From: Roseibacillus sp.
Lineage (GTDB): Bacteria > Verrucomicrobiota > Verrucomicrobiia > Verrucomicrobiales > Akkermansiaceae
DNA length: 63,146 bases
Assembly (NCBI GenBank): GCA_028821775.1
Contig: JAPKFB010000025.1
Coordinates: forward strand, 1 to 63,146
Direction: 5' to 3'
Shown here: in pieces, positions 44,438 through 55,518 of the stretch
Layout of the letters: each line of letters begins with the position of its first letter
How positions within the stretch are numbered: position 1 is the first letter of the stretch
Program-made: the position numbers and the translations under genes
Notes under the pieces: model-generated
The model's input: the letters and a program-made list of their open reading frames with translations, nothing else
Told to the model about the DNA's origin: nothing
The model's database searches: none

Positions 44438-47400
44438 CTACCCCTTCTGTGAAGCCAAGTAAGCCACCAGCGCTGCGAACTCCTCGATGCTCAAGGCATT
44501 CGCCAACCCCGGAGGCATCATGGACATCTCCATTTCGGTCCGCTTCTTGATGTTGCTCGCCTTGATCCGGGTTGCCTTTCCGGTGATGTCGCGCACCACA
44601 ATGCCATCTGCACTCTGGGCCGTGATAAAGCCGAGGTGAGTCTTCTTGTCCTTGGTCTGCACCTGCACAGTGGCAAATCCTTGGGAGATGGAGGCGCTTG
44701 GCTTGAGGATCGACTCCGCGATCTGCTCGGGGGTCAGCACCGCACCCACCTGTCCCATGAATGGACCCTTGAGGGGTTGCCCCTTCTCGGTCGTATGGCA
44801 GGCGATGCAGCCCTGCTGCGTGAAGATCTTCTGACCCACCGCCAGCTTCCCCTTCACCTTCTTGAGGGTCAGCATCACGTCCTCGATCGACATCTTGCCG
44901 ATCTGCCCCTTCTTGGCCGCGATCCTTGCGAGATCGACGGTCGGATCAGCAGGCCTGATCTCGGTCTTGGCCGCGATGGTGGCGTCCATCCCCTTGAAGC
45001 CCACGCGATTCTTGGTAACTGCGCGCGCAATCGCACTGCGCAACTTGGCATCACCACCATCCCAGGCACTCTGCACAAAGGCTTCAATCCTGTCCGAGGA
45101 TTCCCACTTCGCCAACTTATAGTACGGCCCACGGGTGTCGGGACGGGTTCCCCACCACCAGGATCCATCATAGGGCGCTTCCTTGTGATACACTCGAATG
45201 AGAGCCTCGAGAATTCCAGTCCTCGCTCCAACCGAGGCCGCGGATTCGTAGCTTGCGATCAAGCCCTCGACCGCTCTCGAGTCGTGCATCTTACGCAGGG
45301 CCCAAAGTGCCCCCCGACTCTGTGAACCGCCCACCGCTTCGACGCAGGCCTCCGCCGCGCCCAGATCGACCAGAGCCCTCACCGCCACGTGCGGCACAAG
45401 AATGGCAGAATTGGGGATTGCATGCGGGCCTTCTTTGCCAGAGAGCCCCGAGACGAGGGATTGCTTGGTGTCGGAAACAATGAACTGCACCGTGCCCCCC
45501 TGCGAGGTCGAGGCCAACCCCCCGGTGGCCCGGAAGCGAGCCGCGCCCTTGGGAACATCAAACACGATCATGGAATCGGCATGGGTTCCGAGTCCATCGG
45601 GCGCGGCCTTGCCATCGCGCGTCTTGAGCGCTCCGCCAGTGGCACTCTTGCCAAATCCGATCTTACCCCAGCCACTCTTGGCGGACTTCCACTTGAGCGA
45701 GGAGAGCTTCACTTCCTTGCCTGCTGCATTCACGAAGACCGGCTTGAACCACGCGGCGTGATCATTACCGGTGCCGTTTCCGCCATCCGCGACGATCAGG
45801 TAGAGCTCCTTGAACTTCGAAACATCGACCTCAATCTTGACCGAACCTTTCGTGCCGATCGTCTTGCTTTGGAAGGCCGGCGGCTTTGCGTTTGCGGCAA
45901 CTTCGCCACCTCCGGGGGGATTTGCGATCGCCAACAAGGCCTGGGCTGCAGACTTGTCGCCGAGGCGGCCCAGTCCCACGGCCGCCGCAACCTGCACTCG
46001 TGGATTCTTGTCCTTCAGCGCCGCGACAAACATCTCCTTGGTCACTCCAGCGAGCTGACTCTTGCGATCGGTCATCGCCCGCAGGGCCCACTCCTTCACG
46101 GTCGGATCAGTAGCGAGCTTGGCGAGACCCGCATTCGCCTTGGCACCCGCCATCTGCTTGTAGGTGAAGATAGCCGCCACTCGCGACCCAAGCGCAACCT
46201 TCTTGTCGGCCGCAACTGCCGCGACGCCATGGGCTGCAGCGGGACGATTCAAGAGCTCTTGAGAGGCCGCTCCGCGGGTGGTGGCACTCGGAGAGTGCAG
46301 CAAGGCAACCAAGACCTGGTCGCTCATCTTGGAAGGACTGGCAAACTTCCGGTAGCGCCACCCCTTCGGCACATAGCGCTGCACGAATCCCTTCTTCGGA
46401 TTTCCCGAGTAACCAGCTCCGTCCCACGCCGCTCCATACAGCCGCCCCGAGGCATCGACATCGACATCCGAAATCTGGGCCAACTTGATGAAGTTCTCCG
46501 GCACTTGGGTAAAGCTCGCTCCGTCGGGAGTGACCCGGTGAATGATCAATTGGCTGCGTCCCCAATCGCACATCATGGGCACGTTGTTGAACTTGTCCGG
46601 CCACCCGGGTTCCTGCATGTAGAGCGACCCCGTTCCGGATCCCCCTCCGAGATCCTGCAAGGCGGGAATGATCTCGTCGGTGAAGTTCTTGAAGAGAACC
46701 GGGTATCCGTACTCGCCCGACTGAATGTGGTGAATGAAACGAATGTTCCAGCCGCCACCATCATTGGTGTTGCCACGGGTGTAGATGTTCATCAAGGGAT
46801 CGATGGCGACATCGTAGATGTTGCGCAGCCCGTGGGTGTAGACCTCCATTTCGGAGCCATCTGGCCGCACACGCACCACCCCGCCGCCCAGCATCGTGAG
46901 CTCGGTTCCATCCGTCCCCTTCGCACCGTGAATTCCGAAGTCGCCAATCGCGATATAGATCCATCCATCGATGCCCATCCGAATCCCGTTGGTGGTGTGA
47001 TCCGCGCCCCGGTCTTGGTTGTGCTTGGGCGGACTGATATTGGAAATCAAGATCCTGGGCTTCCCGTCAGCCACTCCATCCCAATTCTTATCCTCCAGCA
47101 CGGAGAGATGCATCGCTTCCAGTTTGCCCGTGCTCTTGGGAATGACGGTGTGCAGGACCCAGAGTTTCGTCCCCATCGAAATGAGCCCGCGGGGATTATC
47201 GATCTCAGCATAAACCGTGTGCTGCTCGGGCTTGCCATCACCATCCGCATCGACCAACCGGACGATCTTCCCCTTCCCAGGCCCCTTCCCGAGCGATCCC
47301 AGCATATCGACCCCAACAAACACCTCTCCGGTCGGCGCCGTGCACAGGCAAGCGGGACAAGGCGTGATCTCAGGTCCCGAGAACCTGAGAGACTCAAGCT

Positions 47401-47500
47401 CCGGAGGAGTCTGGGCGGAGACGGAAAGCGGTAGCACCAGGATGGCGACCATCACAGCGGTAGGGATCGTGAAGCGACGAGAGGTCATGGGAGGGTTCAT
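44438..47500 (-). CDS. PVC-type haem-binding quinoprotein: propeller - HEAT - NPCBM-like - cytochrome c
   Basis: The 1020-residue protein has a signal peptide (AVMVAILVLPLSVSA). A glucose/sorbosone-dehydrogenase-like six-bladed propeller follows (about 30-420; IYIAIGDFGIHG, YTHGLRNIYDVAIDP). HEAT-like helical repeats flank an NPCBM-like beta-sandwich (about 560-690; LYLIVADGGNGTGNDHAAW, DGLGTHADSMIVFD). A C-terminal cytochrome c domain has C898-I-A-C901-H and a probable Met ligand in SMMPPGL. Export, soluble quinoprotein-like sugar or alcohol oxidation and electron transfer to the cytochrome domain are inferred from the family. It may begin at the second Met, 12 bp downstream. Confidence 0.93.
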   Translation of the reverse strand: MNPPMTSRRFTIPTAVMVAILVLPLSVSAQTPPELESLRFSGPEITPCPACLCTAPTGEVFVGVDMLGSLGKGPGKGKIVRLVDADGDGKPEQHTVYAEIDNPRGLISMGTKLWVLHTVIPKSTGKLEAMHLSVLEDKNWDGVADGKPRILISNISPPKHNQDRGADHTTNGIRMGIDGWIYIAIGDFGIHGAKGTDGTELTMLGGGVVRVRPDGSEMEVYTHGLRNIYDVAIDPLMNIYTRGNTNDGGGWNIRFIHHIQSGEYGYPVLFKNFTDEIIPALQDLGGGSGTGSLYMQEPGWPDKFNNVPMMCDWGRSQLIIHRVTPDGASFTQVPENFIKLAQISDVDVDASGRLYGAAWDGAGYSGNPKKGFVQRYVPKGWRYRKFASPSKMSDQVLVALLHSPSATTRGAASQELLNRPAAAHGVAAVAADKKVALGSRVAAIFTYKQMAGAKANAGLAKLATDPTVKEWALRAMTDRKSQLAGVTKEMFVAALKDKNPRVQVAAAVGLGRLGDKSAAQALLAIANPPGGGEVAANAKPPAFQSKTIGTKGSVKIEVDVSKFKELYLIVADGGNGTGNDHAAWFKPVFVNAAGKEVKLSSLKWKSAKSGWGKIGFGKSATGGALKTRDGKAAPDGLGTHADSMIVFDVPKGAARFRATGGLASTSQGGTVQFIVSDTKQSLVSGLSGKEGPHAIPNSAILVPHVAVRALVDLGAAEACVEAVGGSQSRGALWALRKMHDSRAVEGLIASYESAASVGARTGILEALIRVYHKEAPYDGSWWWGTRPDTRGPYYKLAKWESSDRIEAFVQSAWDGGDAKLRSAIARAVTKNRVGFKGMDATIAAKTEIRPADPTVDLARIAAKKGQIGKMSIEDVMLTLKKVKGKLAVGQKIFTQQGCIACHTTEKGQPLKGPFMGQVGAVLTPEQIAESILKPSASISQGFATVQVQTKDKKTHLGFITAQSADGIVVRDITGKATRIKASNIKKRTEMEMSMMPPGLANALSIEEFAALVAYLASQKG

Positions 47501-47611
47501 TCTTTGTTCGGATCGGGAAAACTACGACGCACACTACCGTCCTGAATGGGCCATTCTTACCAGCGGATTACTCTCCGTGGAGCGAGTCGGGACCTTCATT
47601 CGGAGTCCGGA

Positions 47612-48406
47612 TCACTTCAGACGCCCGGTCACCCAGAGCAATCCCCGGGAAACCATGTCGAGATAGGTTTCAGCGGACATCGTTTCATTGTGATGACCCA
47701 GGGTGGTTCCGAACACGCGCCCTTTGCCATAGGTATTGATCCACACGCAATCGTGAAACTTCTTCCCCCCGTCAATCGTTCCTTTGGCGAGCACGGTGGC
47801 AGTAGGCCACACTTTATCGATGTGATAGAGTTCTCCTTGCGGCGTGGTCCACTTTCCCGGAAAGCTTTTCATGATGGCGTGATCCTTGGCGAGGTTGCTC
47901 ACCTCAATGGGAGACTTGGCTCCGTGGCGCGGCGAAGTCACGCCCAACACTGCAGGCCAGTGCTTGGTCTCGCCCGGAATCTTCCAGTGGTAGGAATGCA
48001 TGGAGCAGTGAATGACAACCGCCGCCTTGCCTTCATGGTGAACTTTGGAAAGCCCTTCCACAAAGTTGCCATCCGTCTCGTGAGCATGACACAGGTTGTA
48101 GACAATCACGTCGTAGCCATCAGCCCATCCCTTCTCACTCAACTTCTCTTTGGTCTGCTTGGCATCGCCCATGAAGACATCCCACTCCACGGCAGCACGC
48201 TTGCTGATCCCTTCCGTCAGAATGGTCTTCTGCTTCTTGTAATCATGGTAGCCCCCGCCGGTCACGAGCAGAGCCTTGAGTGCTTTCTTGCCGCCCTGCG
48301 TTTTGACAGTTTCCTTCTCGGCCGATCCAATCCCTCCGAAAAAAACAAAGAGGCTCAAGGTCAGGATCGGAAACGACAGGAGAAGGGTCCTTCTGGGCAA
48401 ACGCAT
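47612..48406 (-). CDS. ThuA-like domain protein (sugar-utilisation type)
   Basis: The 264-residue protein has an N-terminal hydrophobic segment (LLLSFPILTLSLFVFFGGIGSA, signal peptide or anchor). A ThuA-type class-I glutamine-amidotransferase-like fold follows: ALLVTGGGYHDY, VIVYNLCHAHETDG, AAVVIHCSMHSYH, GRVFGTTLGHHNETM. ThuA of rhizobia is linked to trehalose utilisation by 3-keto sugars; the catalytic role of PVC homologues is unsettled. Its start is 10 bp from the end of the transaldolase-like gene, so the two are likely one transcript. Confidence 0.88.
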   Translation of the reverse strand: MRLPRRTLLLSFPILTLSLFVFFGGIGSAEKETVKTQGGKKALKALLVTGGGYHDYKKQKTILTEGISKRAAVEWDVFMGDAKQTKEKLSEKGWADGYDVIVYNLCHAHETDGNFVEGLSKVHHEGKAAVVIHCSMHSYHWKIPGETKHWPAVLGVTSPRHGAKSPIEVSNLAKDHAIMKSFPGKWTTPQGELYHIDKVWPTATVLAKGTIDGGKKFHDCVWINTYGKGRVFGTTLGHHNETMSAETYLDMVSRGLLWVTGRLK

Positions 48407-48415
48407 GCCAACCCT

Positions 48416-49129
48416 CTAGGCCTTGCCCGCACCCCGATCAAGCTTGATTCCCGGAACGGCGGGCTCGGGAGCTTCAATGCTCTGGCCCCCTGCTTCCCAG
48501 TCCGCCATGAAGGCCGCCAATCCCTTCTCGGTCAGGGGATGCTCAACCAACTTGGGAAACACTTCCGGCGGCAGGGTCACCACGTCAGCACCAGCCAGCG
48601 CTACCGCCTTCACGTGATTCGGCGTGCGCACCGACGCACAGAGAATCTCGGTCTGCAGCGCGTCGTAGTTGTCATAGATCGCGCGAATCTCGTGAATCAA
48701 TTCGAGCCCATCGATATTGAGGTCATCGAGTCGGCCGACAAACGGAGAGACGAAGGTGGCACCCGCCTTGGCGGCCATGAGTGCTTGGTTGGCAGAGAAG
48801 CAGAGCGTCACATTCACCATCAATCCGTGGGAGGCGGTCAAGACCTTGCACGCCTTGAGTCCGTCCCAGGTGAGCGGCAATTTGATTGCCACGTTGGGTG
48901 CCACAGATCCGAGAATGAGCCCCTCGCGAATCATCTCATCCGTTGAAGTCGCGGCCACTTCCGCGCTGACTGGGCCTTCCACCGCCGCGCAGATTTCGCC
49001 GATCAATTCCAGGATGGGCCGTCCCGATTTTGCAACGAAGGTCGGATTGGTGGTCACTCCATCAATGAGGCCCGTGGCAGCCATCTCGCGGATATCTTCC
49101 ACGTTGGCAGAATCGACAAAGAATTTCAT
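48416..49129 (-). CDS. Transaldolase / fructose-6-phosphate aldolase-like (TalC class)
   Basis: The 237-residue cytoplasmic TIM-barrel opens [17 protein letters not shown] and has [13 protein letters not shown]. The Schiff-base lysine is K83 in NVAIKLPLT, and [16 protein letters not shown] follows. The short length and opening match the fructose-6-phosphate aldolase/transaldolase subfamily used in the pentose-phosphate pathway or as a separate aldolase; the two activities cannot be separated by eye. It is the promoter-proximal gene of a unit with the ThuA-like gene 10 bp downstream. A short GGCA tandem repeat lies just upstream, about 49197-49213. Confidence 0.92.
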   Translation of the reverse strand: MKFFVDSANVEDIREMAATGLIDGVTTNPTFVAKSGRPILELIGEICAAVEGPVSAEVAATSTDEMIREGLILGSVAPNVAIKLPLTWDGLKACKVLTASHGLMVNVTLCFSANQALMAAKAGATFVSPFVGRLDDLNIDGLELIHEIRAIYDNYDALQTEILCASVRTPNHVKAVALAGADVVTLPPEVFPKLVEHPLTEKGLAAFMADWEAGGQSIEAPEPAVPGIKLDRGAGKA

Positions 49130-49217
49130 GCGCGACGGACTGTGCAGAGCACGCTCCCAAGATGCAAGCCCTGCGCGCGAGCGCCCACCCCTTCCGACAG
49201 GCAGGCAGGCAGGACCA

Positions 49218-50165
49218 TCATCGCCCGCCCTTCTTTTGCTTCTTCTTTGAGCTGGGTTTCTTTTTAGGTGTGGGCGCCTTCTTGGAATCCGACTGGGGCT
49301 CGGGCTGCGTCCTCCACTCTGGATCCTTCAAGCGGCGATCAAACCTGAAGGGCTTCTTCGCATCGGTGGTGACCTCCACCTGCACCGGCGGAAAGACGGC
49401 GTTCACCACGTCGAGTTGCACATGTGTGATGTTCGGTGCCCAGTGCCCCTTCTTCACGTACCACTTGTGCCCATCGGCATGCAAATAGAGGATCGGCCTC
49501 TTGTATTCCCCCGCCGCGTCCTGGAAGGATTTGAGAAACTCGGGCGCTTCCTTCTCCGCAGAGGCCTGCGCGAAGATGACCGCCGCTCGCGAATGCTCCC
49601 GATGGGCGCGAAATCGACTGGTCACCCAGCGTGCGTTCTCCGCATGGCGCCTCTTCCACTCCGCCTTGTCATGAACCAGTCCGCCCACGTGATTGATCCC
49701 GATAAAGAGCACTCCGTTCAACGTGAACGAAAAGTTCTCCGGTCTCTCCTTCTGCCGGGCCACGGTGGTGCCGTGAGGCATCTCCCACTTCTCGTCGAAG
49801 CTCATGAAATGCTTGGTCCAGTAGGCCCAGTGCCGATCGGGATCAGTCTGGTCATTCCATTCGTTGTCGCCGGGAACAATGAAGGTCGGAATCTCGTTTC
49901 CATTCCCGAGCAATCCCGCGACTTTCGCATACTGGGACTCCGGCCAGTCCTTGTTCTTTCCGGTAACGATATCCCCGCAATGAATGAGAAAGGAACTGCT
50001 ACCCGTCTCATTTTCCAATCGAACAAATCGTGCCAGCGCCACCTCTGCTTCCACGGTGTAGGGTCCGCATCCCATAGCCGTGAACACCACGGAGGCGGGC
50101 TCAGCCTGAGCAGCGGAAAATCCTGCAAGAGCGACAAGAATTGGGAATGGTCGAAGCAGATTCAT
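49218..50165 (-). CDS. Exported metallophosphoesterase-like protein
   Basis: The 315-residue protein has a signal peptide ([13 protein letters not shown]). Calcineurin-like elements are present: [13 protein letters not shown] (GD motif), [11 protein letters not shown] (GDNE variant of GNHD) and [11 protein letters not shown] (GHxH-like). The first motif DxH is missing: the equivalent strand reads [12 protein letters not shown]. It may therefore bind only one metal or be inactive. The C-terminus (about 285-315) is a Lys/Pro-rich tail ([18 protein letters not shown]), likely disordered or DNA/polyanion-binding. Function uncertain. Confidence 0.8.
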   Translation of the reverse strand: MNLLRPFPILVALAGFSAAQAEPASVVFTAMGCGPYTVEAEVALARFVRLENETGSSSFLIHCGDIVTGKNKDWPESQYAKVAGLLGNGNEIPTFIVPGDNEWNDQTDPDRHWAYWTKHFMSFDEKWEMPHGTTVARQKERPENFSFTLNGVLFIGINHVGGLVHDKAEWKRRHAENARWVTSRFRAHREHSRAAVIFAQASAEKEAPEFLKSFQDAAGEYKRPILYLHADGHKWYVKKGHWAPNITHVQLDVVNAVFPPVQVEVTTDAKKPFRFDRRLKDPEWRTQPEPQSDSKKAPTPKKKPSSKKKQKKGGR

Positions 50166-50169
50166 TGCA

Positions 50170-50638
50170 CGTCTCTACGGGACCCTGACCCGAACTCTTC
50201 CGAAGAGAGTGACCGGACCTGCCCTCTTCTCGGGTTTTTCCATCCCCGGCCCTACCCATTCCACGAATGGAAATCTTGCTCCCGTCTACCAGGTCACTAG
50301 AGATTTCGAATACGAAGAGAACGTCGGCCGTGTCCTCGTTGCGCGGGACTTCGAACACGATCCCGCCGCCCTCATTTTGTCTCGGACTGACGCAGCGTGC
50401 GTAATCGCGATCTGAGGCCGCGCTGCAATTTCAGCCAGTCTCCCGGGGTCGTTTCCGCAGCCACCGTCGACGCAATCTCCTCGAACTCCCCACCCACGGG
50501 CACTTCCTTGGAATTTGGCGGAATAACCCCCAGCATCTTGGGCAGCATCTCGGCACTCAAGCCCGGCGGCGGAGCGCTGGAATCGGGCACCCCTTGGGGA
50601 GCTGGTCGCTCAAAGTGAACTCCACAGAGAATCACCAC
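50170..50638 (-). pseudogene. Possible frameshifted hypothetical gene
   Basis: Two minus-strand frames look like successive parts of one protein. The first (50638 to 50372; HFERPAPQGVPDSS, GGEFEEIASTV, DWLKLQRGLRSRLRTL) ends at a TGA at 50372-50374. Directly overlapping it in another frame, about 50388 to 50170 reads NEGGGIVFEVPRNEDTADV, FVFEISSDLVDGSKISIRGM. A one-base shift near 50380 would join them. I do not recognise the product. It could still be chance. Confidence 0.3.
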
Positions 50639-51062
50639 TCCAACGCCTCTCTCTCCAAACGGTCACTGAATGATCGCAGTCGATTCATCAAAGTAGCATG
50701 CCAAGACCGTGAGCTTCGCTCCGCCCGATCACTTGCACTCCCCACTCGTGAACAACAAATTGTTCCTCCCCGAGTGCATGCGAGGAAAGGACCAGGCGCG
50801 CGGAGAGACACAAGCAGAGAACTGGCATCATGAGAAGATCGGCGACCCCTGAGAGAGCCCCGAATCCGCAGATCCTTGTCAGATTTTACAATTGCGACTT
50901 GGGGTTGGATTCCGCGGGGCATCGCCCCAGTCGGCCGCCGATCCCGACGAAATGAATTAGGTTCTTCCCCACGGACCAACCTTTCGAATCGTTGGCGAAG
51001 CGCCTTCCCTGACAACAAAACTCTCCGTCGGCGGGGCGTTCTGGAGAAATTCAACACCCTAT
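50639..51062. other. Region without a convincing gene
   Basis: About 420 bp between the possible remnant and the DUF1501 stop. The only long frame (minus, 50632-51057) is Arg-rich and resembles a shadow, though its last residues (RLRSFSDRLEREALEW) are protein-like and could be the upstream part of the remnant at 50170-50638. No terminator or RNA gene is evident. Confidence 0.4.
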
Positions 51063-52520
51063 CTAAGCCTGCCCGTCCTCCAGCACTCCCCGGACCACCT
51101 TGGCCTCTTCAACCCCAGTGAGACGCGCATTGAGGCCCTGGAACTTATAGCTGAAGCGCTCGTGGTCGATTCCCAGACAGTGGAGAATGGTGGCATTCAT
51201 GTCATTGATGTGCACCGGATCACTGGCGATATTGTAACAAAAATCGTCGGTAGCTCCGTGTACGTGTCCACCCTTCACCCCGCCGCCCGCCATCCAGATG
51301 CTGAAACAGCGTCCGTGGTGATCGCGACCGTTGCCGAGTCCCCCTTGCGCGTATGAGGTGCGCCCGAATTCCCCGCCCCAAATGACGAGCGTCTCCTCCA
51401 AGAGCCCGCGTTGCTCAAGATCCTGCACGAGAGCCGCCGAGCCCTGATCGGTGTCCTTACACTGCGCCCCAAGATGCGATTTGAGACTGCCATGTTGATC
51501 CCAACCCCGATGGAACAATTGCACAAAACGCACGTCTCGCTCTGCCAGGCGCCGCGCAAGCAGACAGTTGTAGGCAAAGGTCCCCGGTTGCCGGGCGCTC
51601 TCGCCGTAGAGCTTGAAGGTGCTTTCGGGCTCCTCGGAGAGGTCGACGATTTCCGGAGCTGCCACCTGCATGCGGAAGGCCATCTCATACTGCGCAATGC
51701 GGGTCTCAATCTCGGGGTCAGCAAAGCGCGCATAGCTTCCCTTGTTCAGAATCGCGAGGTCATCCAGCATCTCTCGCCGGGTGGCGCGATCAAGCCCCGG
51801 TGGATCATTGAGATAAAGCAGGGGATCTCCGCTGCTCCGCATGAGCACTCCCTGATGGCGCGAGGGGAGGAATCCGCTTCCCCACAATCGTGAAAAAATC
51901 GGTTGTCCTGGGTTCTTGCCGTTCCCCTGCGAAAGCATCACCACATAGGCGGGCATGTCTGAGTTCGCACTCCCCAATCCGTAGCTCGCCCACGAACCCA
52001 CACTCGGCCGCCCGGGAATCTGCGATCCCGTATTGATCAGAGTGATCCCAGGATCGTGATTGATGGCCTCCGTATGCATCGAGTTCACCACCGTGATCTT
52101 GTCCACAATCGATGCGGTGTGTGGCACCAGATCAGACATCCAGGTCCCGCACTCGCCACGCTGCTTCATGGGCGAGATCGGCCCGCTGACGAGAAACTTG
52201 GACTGTCCCGAGGTCATCCCAGTGAGGCGCTGCCCCCCGCGGATACTGTCCGGGAGTTCAGTCCCATGATGTTTCCCAATCGCGGCCGAGTAGTCAAAAA
52301 GGTCGATGTGGGATGGCCCACCAGATTGAAAAAGGTAGATCACTCGCTTGGCCTTGCCGATGAAGTGAGGGAGGTCTCCCCGCCCTTCGTTTCCGGCCCC
52401 TCTGGCCACGCCATTCAGCAACGAGGTGGCCGCCAGAGCCCCCAGCCCAATCCCCGATTGCCCGAGGAACCCCCGACGCGAAATCGCGTCGCCCAATGCA
52501 TGTCCGCTTGCTCCACTCAT
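51063..52520 (-). CDS. DUF1501 protein (cassette B)
   Basis: I chose the ATG at 52520, which overlaps the PSD1 stop (ATGA); the frame extends to 52574 but only into PSD1 coding sequence. The 485-residue protein has a Tat signal ([19 protein letters not shown]), [67 protein letters not shown] and [15 protein letters not shown]. It is closely similar in motif order to the cassette A protein. Last gene of the ThuA-PSD1-DUF1501 unit. Function unknown; periplasmic. Confidence 0.95.
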   Translation of the reverse strand: MSGASGHALGDAISRRGFLGQSGIGLGALAATSLLNGVARGAGNEGRGDLPHFIGKAKRVIYLFQSGGPSHIDLFDYSAAIGKHHGTELPDSIRGGQRLTGMTSGQSKFLVSGPISPMKQRGECGTWMSDLVPHTASIVDKITVVNSMHTEAINHDPGITLINTGSQIPGRPSVGSWASYGLGSANSDMPAYVVMLSQGNGKNPGQPIFSRLWGSGFLPSRHQGVLMRSSGDPLLYLNDPPGLDRATRREMLDDLAILNKGSYARFADPEIETRIAQYEMAFRMQVAAPEIVDLSEEPESTFKLYGESARQPGTFAYNCLLARRLAERDVRFVQLFHRGWDQHGSLKSHLGAQCKDTDQGSAALVQDLEQRGLLEETLVIWGGEFGRTSYAQGGLGNGRDHHGRCFSIWMAGGGVKGGHVHGATDDFCYNIASDPVHINDMNATILHCLGIDHERFSYKFQGLNARLTGVEEAKVVRGVLEDGQA

Positions 52521-55507
52521 TGTCTGGTCACCGCCTCGTCCATGTTCAGCAAGGTGCTTGCAACCAATGTCCAAGCCGCCAAATCCACGACCTTTACGTC
52601 ACCGGCAAGCTGCCGCTCTCCCACCGACAACAACGCCTTCGCGTCACGCGGCCGGGTCTCGAAGGAGCGCGCATAGCGAGCATGGGCCAGACTCAGCACC
52701 TTGAGCTCAGTGCGAGTCGGACTCCGTCCCAGCACCCGGGTCACACCCAGCGCAACACCCCTCTTCGCGTTCCCCGCCCCGGCCATGATCTCACCAAGGG
52801 CGCGGGCCGCCTCCAGGAATTGTGGGTCGTTCTGCAGCACCAGGGCCTGCAGCGGAGTGTTGGTGTTCAACCGTCGAACCGAGCAGATCTCGCGGCTGGG
52901 AGCGTCGAAAATCGCCATGGTGGGAGGAGGCGAGGTCCGCTTCCACGCGGTGTAGATGCTCCTCCGATGGTTCGCCCGGCCGCGCCCCGGAAGATACTTC
53001 TGCGAGGTGAATCCCGCCGGATAGCCGTAGTGGCTCACCTCGGCCCACAATCCATCCGGCTGGTAGGGATGCACGCTCGGGCCACCGAGATCCCGATTGA
53101 GCAGTCCACTGGCCGCCAGCGCGCTGTCGCGCACAAATTCAGCAGCCAATCGATAACGCGGGGCCCGGGCAAGAAGTCGGTTGTAGGGATCCCTCTCCAG
53201 CAACTCCGGAGTGACAGCCGACGATTGCTGATAGGTTTCCGACATCACCATCTTTTTCAGGAGACGCCGCAAATCCCACCCGCTCTTCACGAAATCCGCA
53301 GCCAACCAGTCCAGAAGCTCCGGGTGCGACGGATACTCGCCCTGCGCTCCGAAATCCTCCGCCGTCTTCACCAATCCCGCACCGAACATCATCTGCCAGT
53401 AGCGGTTCACGATTACACGCGAAGCCAGCGGATGCTGGGGGTCGACCAGCCACCTCGCCAAGTCCAGTCGCGTCTTCGCCTTCCCCTGCGCTCCAGAAAG
53501 CGGCGGCAACATCGCCGGTCCTCCCGCCTTCACTTCCTCGCCGTGCTGATCGTAGGCGCCCCGCACCAGAATATGAGTCTTGCGCGACTTGTAGTCCATC
53601 ACCATCACGGTCGCGCGACCATTCTCCGCCGTCTTACGAATCACACGCTCCTCCAGATTCAGCTGGTTGCGATAGATCTTGAACCGACTCGACTTCCCCG
53701 CAAACGCCTCGTTGATCGTCTTCCACTGCGCCGAGCTGCGCTGCCCCCGCTCGGTGCGCAAGGCGAGATTGAGCGCACCGTTGCTCTGCCCCTTCCCCTT
53801 ACTCGCTCCTCCAGCGAGGATGTCGCCCCAGGGGCCTCTACCGGCCTCCGCGATCACGGCCGCAGGTTTCCACGCGGCCTTCCCATCGACTCGCGCCTGC
53901 CACGACTTGTCACTGCCAAGGTGGGATATCTTCCCATCCACCGATTTGATTGCCAGGCTCAGAATGAGTCCCGCTGGACTGGCGGCCTCATTCACCCCCC
54001 GCACCTCGATCCGATTGGTTCCCTTCTTCAACTGCGTGACCGAAAAGACCTTGGGTCTGGTCCAGTCCTCAGTCTCACCAACCGCCTGGCCATTGATCTC
54101 GACATGACATTCGTTGTCACAGGTGACCCACAATTTCGCCGCCTTGACCTCGGAGTTCAGCGCAAACTCCTTTCGAAATTCCGCGCTCGCTGAAGTCTGG
54201 TCGGCAGACGCCCAAATCCAGGCCGGCTTCTTCTTGGGAAAGAGATTCAAATCGACGCTCGTTGCCCTCGGAGTGATCGGCCCAAGCGTCGCCAGGGTCG
54301 CCCTTTCCCACTCATCACGGAGCGCCGACATTGCAGGCTCCGGCGTGACCCGCATTTGCTGAAGCTCCGCCAAGCGAAGGCCCACATCCAGCTTCACGCG
54401 CTCGGCAGAACAGATCGGCGAACTCGCTTCGATGAGCGGGCCGGTATTGGCATTGGTTGCCCCGCCCCCCGGCTCGCTGGAGGTATTGAAGAAGGCAAAG
54501 AACTGGTAGTACTCCCGCTGGGTGAGCGGATCGTACTTGTGATCGTGGCACTGGGCGCACTTCATGGTGAGCCCCATGAACACGGTCGCCACAGTATCAA
54601 CCTTATCCGCAGTGTAGGTCACGCGATACTCTTCAGCGATTGTTCCGCCTTCGTGAGTATTCATGCTGTTGCGCAAAAATCCGGTTGCCACCCTCTGCTG
54701 CTCAGTCGCCTTCGGAAGAAGATCGCCGGCAATCTGCTCCACCGCAAACTCATCAAACGGTTTGTTGTGGAGAAAGGAGTGAATGACCCAGTCCCGCCAG
54801 ATCCACATGTCACGGTGATCATCGATCGAATAGCCATTGGTGTCCGCATAGCGCGCCCCATCGAGCCAGTCCACCGCGAGGCGTTCAGCCGCAGCGGGTG
54901 ACTTGAGCGAACGATCGACCACTTTCTCGAAGGCCTCGGAGTCGGTGTTCTTCGTAAAAGCCGCCATCTCCTCAGGAGTCGGTGGAAGACCGGTGAGATC
55001 CTGGCTGACTCTGCGCAGTAAGGTGGACCGATCCGCTCTCTTGGACGGCTTCAACCCCGCTTGCTCGAGACCGGCACGCACAAATGAATCGATCGAGCCT
55101 CCCTCTTTGGCTGCAATCGGCTGGAAGGCCCAATGTCCCTCGTAGTTCGCACCTTCATCGATCCATCGTCCCAACAATTCGATCTCGGCTTTTGACAACC
55201 GGTGATTCGAATCGAGTGGAGGCATCCGATCATCGGGATCGTTCGCACTGATGCGGAGCCAGAGTTCGCTTTCCTGGCGCTTCCCATCAACGATGGCGTG
55301 ACGATCCCCGGCTTTTCCCAGGGCAACCTTGGCCGGACCGGGAGCATGCAACTGCAAGCCCGCTTTGACCTTTTTCTCGTCAGGCCCGTGACAGGAAAAA
55401 CAATTGTCCGAGAGGATCGGACGGATATCGCGATTAAAGCGAACATCCTCTCCATTCCCAAAATGGGAAAGTCCGAACAAAAGGCATCCTGCGAGGCGGA
55501 GAGACAT
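52517..55507 (-). CDS. PSD1 protein: cytochrome c - DUF1549 - beta-sandwich - DUF1553 (cassette B)
   Basis: The 996-residue protein has a short signal peptide. A planctomycete cytochrome c domain (C36-F-S-C39-[13 protein letters not shown]) is followed by DUF1549 (about 125-360; [45 protein letters not shown]). In the middle, about 440-560, is a jelly-roll-type domain ([33 protein letters not shown]). This takes the place of the discoidin-like insert seen in cassette A. DUF1553 is C-terminal ([31 protein letters not shown]). It starts 12 bp after the ThuA gene and overlaps the DUF1501 start, so the three genes form an operon. Confidence 0.95.
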   Translation of the reverse strand: MSLRLAGCLLFGLSHFGNGEDVRFNRDIRPILSDNCFSCHGPDEKKVKAGLQLHAPGPAKVALGKAGDRHAIVDGKRQESELWLRISANDPDDRMPPLDSNHRLSKAEIELLGRWIDEGANYEGHWAFQPIAAKEGGSIDSFVRAGLEQAGLKPSKRADRSTLLRRVSQDLTGLPPTPEEMAAFTKNTDSEAFEKVVDRSLKSPAAAERLAVDWLDGARYADTNGYSIDDHRDMWIWRDWVIHSFLHNKPFDEFAVEQIAGDLLPKATEQQRVATGFLRNSMNTHEGGTIAEEYRVTYTADKVDTVATVFMGLTMKCAQCHDHKYDPLTQREYYQFFAFFNTSSEPGGGATNANTGPLIEASSPICSAERVKLDVGLRLAELQQMRVTPEPAMSALRDEWERATLATLGPITPRATSVDLNLFPKKKPAWIWASADQTSASAEFRKEFALNSEVKAAKLWVTCDNECHVEINGQAVGETEDWTRPKVFSVTQLKKGTNRIEVRGVNEAASPAGLILSLAIKSVDGKISHLGSDKSWQARVDGKAAWKPAAVIAEAGRGPWGDILAGGASKGKGQSNGALNLALRTERGQRSSAQWKTINEAFAGKSSRFKIYRNQLNLEERVIRKTAENGRATVMVMDYKSRKTHILVRGAYDQHGEEVKAGGPAMLPPLSGAQGKAKTRLDLARWLVDPQHPLASRVIVNRYWQMMFGAGLVKTAEDFGAQGEYPSHPELLDWLAADFVKSGWDLRRLLKKMVMSETYQQSSAVTPELLERDPYNRLLARAPRYRLAAEFVRDSALAASGLLNRDLGGPSVHPYQPDGLWAEVSHYGYPAGFTSQKYLPGRGRANHRRSIYTAWKRTSPPPTMAIFDAPSREICSVRRLNTNTPLQALVLQNDPQFLEAARALGEIMAGAGNAKRGVALGVTRVLGRSPTRTELKVLSLAHARYARSFETRPRDAKALLSVGERQLAGDVKVVDLAAWTLVASTLLNMDEAVTRQ

Positions 55508-55518
55508 CAGCCGCCTAT

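Noticed and set aside
45389..47434. 681-codon plus-strand frame antisense to the quinoprotein
   Set aside because: Arg/His-rich with no motif; the minus strand encodes a full cytochrome-quinoprotein.
49197..49213. Short GGCA tandem repeat
   Set aside because: Only about four units and outside a confirmed coding region; likely chance.
52496..54193. 565-codon plus-strand frame antisense to PSD1 B
   Set aside because: Arg/His-rich shadow frame with no domain; the PSD1 frame is unambiguous.
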